From: Candidatus Nitrosopolaris rasttigaisensis
GTDB taxonomy: Archaea > Thermoproteota > Nitrososphaeria > Nitrososphaerales > Nitrososphaeraceae
Reading direction: 5' to 3'
DNA: 7,093 nucleotides
NCBI GenBank assembly: GCA_933226995.1
Contig: CAKOFP010000093.1
Span: 1 to 7,093 of the forward strand
The position numbers and the translations under genes were made by a program. The notes beneath the pieces are model-generated. The model searched no databases and had not been told where the DNA came from. It saw only the letters and a list, made by a program, of their open reading frames with translations. Shown here piece after piece: positions 4,727-7,093 of this stretch (position 1 is its first letter; each line of letters opens with the position of its first letter).

Positions 4727-6259
4727 CTATCTGATCTTGCCTATAGAAAATAGAATATTGGAATAGACATCCGTGTTTTTGCTTCGATTACCCGGATAAT
4801 GAATTATATAAATTGGTGCATTGAGTCCATGTTTGATTAATCCGGTTGTCAACGTTGGTAAATCATCGGAAAAGCGAAAAGAACGGTGATCCTGTAGATA
4901 CAGCTCCATAAATCCACGCCAATGTTTTTCGCCAACAATAATGGCATTTGGTTGAGTATTTTTATTAATCCATGAAATTGCAGACATCATCTTGTAAGTA
5001 TCGCTTAGCTGGAGAGAATTAAATTGCATACTAGGAGGGACAAAATGCTCTATATAGCTACGTGCCATTCCATACCACAACGTAAATGGTTCATGAGCAT
5101 TTGGCATTATCTCGTATAATATCCCCATTATAACGAATATTCCTAGAATAAAAGAAGTGAGTATCGTGGAAGCAGGATTAGAGAGAGTGTGGTTAGTAGC
5201 AGAACTAGAAACTCGATGTGCAGGTCTTCTTATCTTCATCCTTAGAATTAACTGATAGAGACCATATGCGGCAAAAATTGAAAGAAAAATACCCAACAAA
5301 CTAATCCATCGATCTGCAACGAGCAACTCATCAAAAGGAAAAACAATCCATGAAAATGAAGCGGCAGCAGTTATCAATACAGGAATTTTAAGCAAAGTGC
5401 CATTCTTCAATTGTTTAAATCCAATTATACCTGTCGGAACAAGTAGGCCATCTACAACCACAAATAAGTACAATAAATTTTTTGGATTGTAAAACGTAGA
5501 ATGAACTGATGAGCCATTCACTGTTTTCAGTATGTTTTCATGAATTATATTACTTGTAATATTCTGATTCATGAGCAATTCAATTGTAAAGAAGCTAAAC
5601 GCAACGATGGTACACAAAATCACAGTTCTAGTCCTAACGAGAGACGAATAAATTATGAGAGAGACGACGAATAACGAGCCAACTATTCTAGCAGTCGAGA
5701 CAACCAATACACAGAGGATAAGAGCGACAAGAATAAATTTCCAATGTAAATTTTTAGTCCCCTTTCCTTCGGATTCTCTGTAGATTAATACAAACACAAA
5801 GAACATCATAGTAAGCGCCAAAACATCTCGATGAAGATCCCATGTTGTTCGAAGTACTGCCATTTGAAAAATTACAAAGACAGTGACAAAAAAAGCATAT
5901 CTAATATCAACTTTCAACAGTTTCCGAGCGATCAAAAATACAGATACAGTAAAAACTCCAAAGATAACAGTAGCAAAAATTACGACAGTAGAATAGGGCG
6001 TAAGACCAGTTGCAATCTGTAACACATGAAGAAAAGAAACGTAAAAAGGGAACTCTGATGAAATTTGAGTCCAGTGGAGAGTAAAATTAGTTGTCACCGG
6101 AATATAGTAGTTAATCACATCATATCCAATTGGAGAAGGATATGCAAATAACTCTGGTACGAGACGGACTACACAACCAATAAAAAATACCAGTAATGTT
6201 AAAAACCAAACTTTATTGATAAAATTGATGTTGCAAACTAAATTGTAAATTCCTCTCAT
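4727..6259 (-). CDS. GT-C-like polytopic membrane glycosyltransferase candidate
   Basis: A 510-residue integral membrane protein with roughly nine to eleven predicted transmembrane segments (about 17-34, 73-84, 91-111, 121-137, 147-160, 173-189, 192-206, 211-229, 262-280, 292-308, 318-339, 367-383) and a hydrophilic C-terminal domain (385-510). The first loop carries PELFAYPSPIGYDVINYY (35-52), with an acidic E36 and D47 where GT-C glycosyltransferases of the PMT/ArnT/GT39 type keep the catalytic acid. A second loop has TWDLHRD (139-145), and ADRWISLLG (315-323) resembles the Arg-bearing TM entry of archaeal relatives. Such enzymes transfer sugars from polyprenyl-phosphate donors to lipids or S-layer and other surface proteins outside the membrane. 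ATG 6259 is a clear start. The upstream TATA-like box and palindrome suggest its own, possibly regulated, promoter. No glycan genes are adjacent, so the substrate is unknown. The membrane topology is certain; the enzymatic role is a family inference. Confidence 0.65.
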   Translation of the reverse strand: MRGIYNLVCNINFINKVWFLTLLVFFIGCVVRLVPELFAYPSPIGYDVINYYIPVTTNFTLHWTQISSEFPFYVSFLHVLQIATGLTPYSTVVIFATVIFGVFTVSVFLIARKLLKVDIRYAFFVTVFVIFQMAVLRTTWDLHRDVLALTMMFFVFVLIYRESEGKGTKNLHWKFILVALILCVLVVSTARIVGSLFVVSLIIYSSLVRTRTVILCTIVAFSFFTIELLMNQNITSNIIHENILKTVNGSSVHSTFYNPKNLLYLFVVVDGLLVPTGIIGFKQLKNGTLLKIPVLITAAASFSWIVFPFDELLVADRWISLLGIFLSIFAAYGLYQLILRMKIRRPAHRVSSSATNHTLSNPASTILTSFILGIFVIMGILYEIMPNAHEPFTLWYGMARSYIEHFVPPSMQFNSLQLSDTYKMMSAISWINKNTQPNAIIVGEKHWRGFMELYLQDHRSFRFSDDLPTLTTGLIKHGLNAPIYIIHYPGNRSKNTDVYSNILFSIGKIR

Positions 6260-6270
6260 ACCGTAATTAT

Positions 6271-6282
6271 TTGTTGCAACAA
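6271..6282. promoter_or_regulatory. 12-bp palindrome upstream of the GT-C-like gene
   Basis: TTGTTGCAACAA is perfectly self-complementary. It lies 12-23 nt before ATG 6259 and directly downstream of the TATA-like element, so a bound protein would block the start site. It has the same placement as the inverted repeat at 2194-2210 and a similar edge (TTGT...ACAA). Confidence 0.45.
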
Positions 6283-6294
6283 CCGATATTTTCC
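6283..6294 (-). promoter_or_regulatory. TATA-like box of the GT-C-like gene
   Basis: GGAAAATATCGG on the minus strand is centred about 30 nt upstream of ATG 6259. The distance suits a leaderless or short-leader archaeal mRNA. The match to a TATA consensus is moderate. Confidence 0.35.
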
Positions 6295-6395
6295 TCCGCC
6301 ATGCTTCTTGGTTTTATTAGGCAAAGAAAGGATTCATGTAGTGGGGAAAAGCAACTTTCATGTATGCTAAGTAACATTTTGTATTACCATCAACA

Positions 6396-6552
6396 ATGGC
6401 CATGCCCCTTATTAATATCGCCAAAGCTATTGATGCGGTTGATAACAATGTTGTAGCAAGCAACGAGGATGTCTGATTCTGCAGTGATAGTCAATCCTAC
6501 TTCCCCCCATACAAATAATATTACTGTAGATAAAACCAGTATTCGCACTTAA
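6396..6552 (+). pseudogene. Possible frameshifted small gene remnant
   Basis: Two short overlapping frames read like protein. The first, ATG 6396 to TGA 6474-6476, gives 26 residues beginning MAMPLINIAKAIDAVDNNVV. The second, one base over, runs from ATG 6469 to TAA 6550-6552 and gives 27 residues including SAVIVNPTSPHTNNITVDKT. A single indel near 6465-6471 would fuse them into about 52 residues. There is no good TATA box at the right distance from 6396, no recognised family and no signal peptide. The spacer from 6295 to 6634 otherwise shows nothing firm. It may be a decayed gene or chance. Confidence 0.2.
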
Positions 6553-6634
6553 AGTAGCAGTCAAGCAGACATATTACCCATGGATATTTATCATCGTGGC
6601 TCTACTAATGAGCACTTGTTTTTAGTAGTTCATG

Positions 6635-6952
6635 TCAACTGCCAACTCTTTTCATTTTGGAGCCACATTTTGGACACGCAGCCTCTTTATGTTTCGTTCC
6701 GCAGCCCATACAGTAGTATTTCAGCGAATTATCACCGAAGGTTGAAGAAGAGGACATCGAACCAAACATCCCGCCACCCATTCTTCCCATCATTCTCTTT
6801 CTCATGTAGAAGTTGAGCAGAATGAAAACACCTATTATAACAACCAACGAATAAGGAAAGGGTACGATGAAAGATATGGCGAGGCTGATACCGAGGGATA
6901 GCCCTAACCACATTATTTGGTTCATAAGAAACTTTTTGTTGTTAGTACTCAA
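6635..6952 (-). CDS. Two-TM membrane protein with C-terminal zinc ribbon
   Basis: A 105-residue product of unknown function. Two close hydrophobic segments (about 12-31 and 33-50) form a membrane hairpin, followed by basic RKRMMGRM and a Gly/Met/Ser-rich linker (56-75). The C-terminus is a zinc ribbon: C81-x2-C84 (CMGCG) and C93-x2-C96 (CPKCG), separated by eight residues, with basic K99-R102 after it. The positive-inside rule puts the ribbon in the cytoplasm next to the membrane. Such zinc-ribbon tails usually bind protein or nucleic acid, but no partner is indicated. The frame begins at TTG 6952; ATG 6925 (MNQIMWLG...) would lose nine polar residues only and is equally plausible. A possible gene end lies 24 nt upstream on the same strand, so the two may be cotranscribed. 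A TATA-like TTTTATAAG (6984-6992) overlaps that upstream frame. Confidence 0.75.
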   Translation of the reverse strand: MSTNNKKFLMNQIMWLGLSLGISLAISFIVPFPYSLVVIIGVFILLNFYMRKRMMGRMGGGMFGSMSSSSTFGDNSLKYYCMGCGTKHKEAACPKCGSKMKRVGS

Positions 6953-6976
6953 TTACTCGTCAGCTATTATTTGGTC

Positions 6977-7093
6977 TTACGGTCTTATAAAATTGCTGCT
7001 GATTATTGCTACCAGCCTTTGTATTTCATATGCCATGCGTGTATGACCTTTTCTTTCTACACACGTAGTAATTGCATTCAATTCGATTACATG
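6977..7093 (-). CDS. Possible partial CDS, C-terminal end, entering from the right edge
   Basis: From the right edge this minus-strand frame is open for 38 codons to TAA (6977-6979). It reads like protein: a charged, helical-looking stretch (VIELNAITTCVERKGHTRMA, then YEIQRLVAIISSNFIRP). The stop is 24 nt upstream of the zinc-ribbon gene's TTG start, on the same strand, as in an operon. The product is not recognised, and 38 open codons can occur by chance. If real, its start lies beyond this window. Confidence 0.35.
   Translation of the reverse strand, partial: HVIELNAITTCVERKGHTRMAYEIQRLVAIISSNFIRP

Noticed and set aside
6271..6456. Plus-strand 61-codon ORF in the spacer upstream of the GT-C-like gene.
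   Set aside because: It begins within the promoter palindrome of the opposite gene, has an unnatural composition and no promoter of its own.

Overview
The window reads as an archaeal chromosome segment, most likely from an ammonia-oxidising thaumarchaeon of the Nitrososphaera/Nitrosocosmicus kind. The signs are AT-rich DNA, a tRNA without encoded CCA, TATA-like boxes placed 22-40 nt before starts with no Shine-Dalgarno sequence (leaderless style), T-run terminators, a PsbP-like secreted protein, a GT-C type membrane protein and a small membrane zinc-ribbon protein. The lineage is inferred from gene content; no marker gene confirms it.

Layout. 1-283: nothing firm. 284-358 (-): tRNA-Gly(CCC). 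587-673 (-): possible leaderless 28-codon gene. 913-1467 (+): HAD-type 5'(3')-deoxyribonucleotidase-like protein, followed by a T8 terminator. 1764-1949 (-): a C-terminal protein fragment resembling the tail of secreted calcineurin-like phosphoesterases. 2014-2193 (-): 59-residue secreted peptide with an internal repeat and a strong, palindromic leaderless promoter. 2637-3284 (-): membrane-anchored PsbP-like protein. 3946-4465 (+): SixA-type histidine phosphatase broken by three small indels. 4727-6259 (-): 510-residue GT-C-like membrane protein. 6635-6952 (-): two-TM protein with a C-terminal zinc ribbon. 6977-7093 (-): possible C-terminal end of a gene entering from the right.

How it fits together. 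Except perhaps for the last two genes, all genes look like single transcription units separated by long, poorly coding spacers. Less than half of the window is convincingly coding. The spacers contain at least two recognisable gene remnants (SixA and the phosphoesterase tail) and several shorter protein-like open frames, so this looks like a region undergoing gene decay, not a functional cluster. Several products are directed to the membrane or cell surface (59-aa peptide, PsbP-like, GT-C-like, zinc-ribbon protein), but nothing shows that they work together. I found no mobile element, CRISPR array, origin or defence system. The most interesting items are the repeat-bearing secreted micro-protein with an inverted repeat between TATA box and start, a second inverted repeat in the same place upstream of the GT-C gene, and the triply frameshifted SixA.
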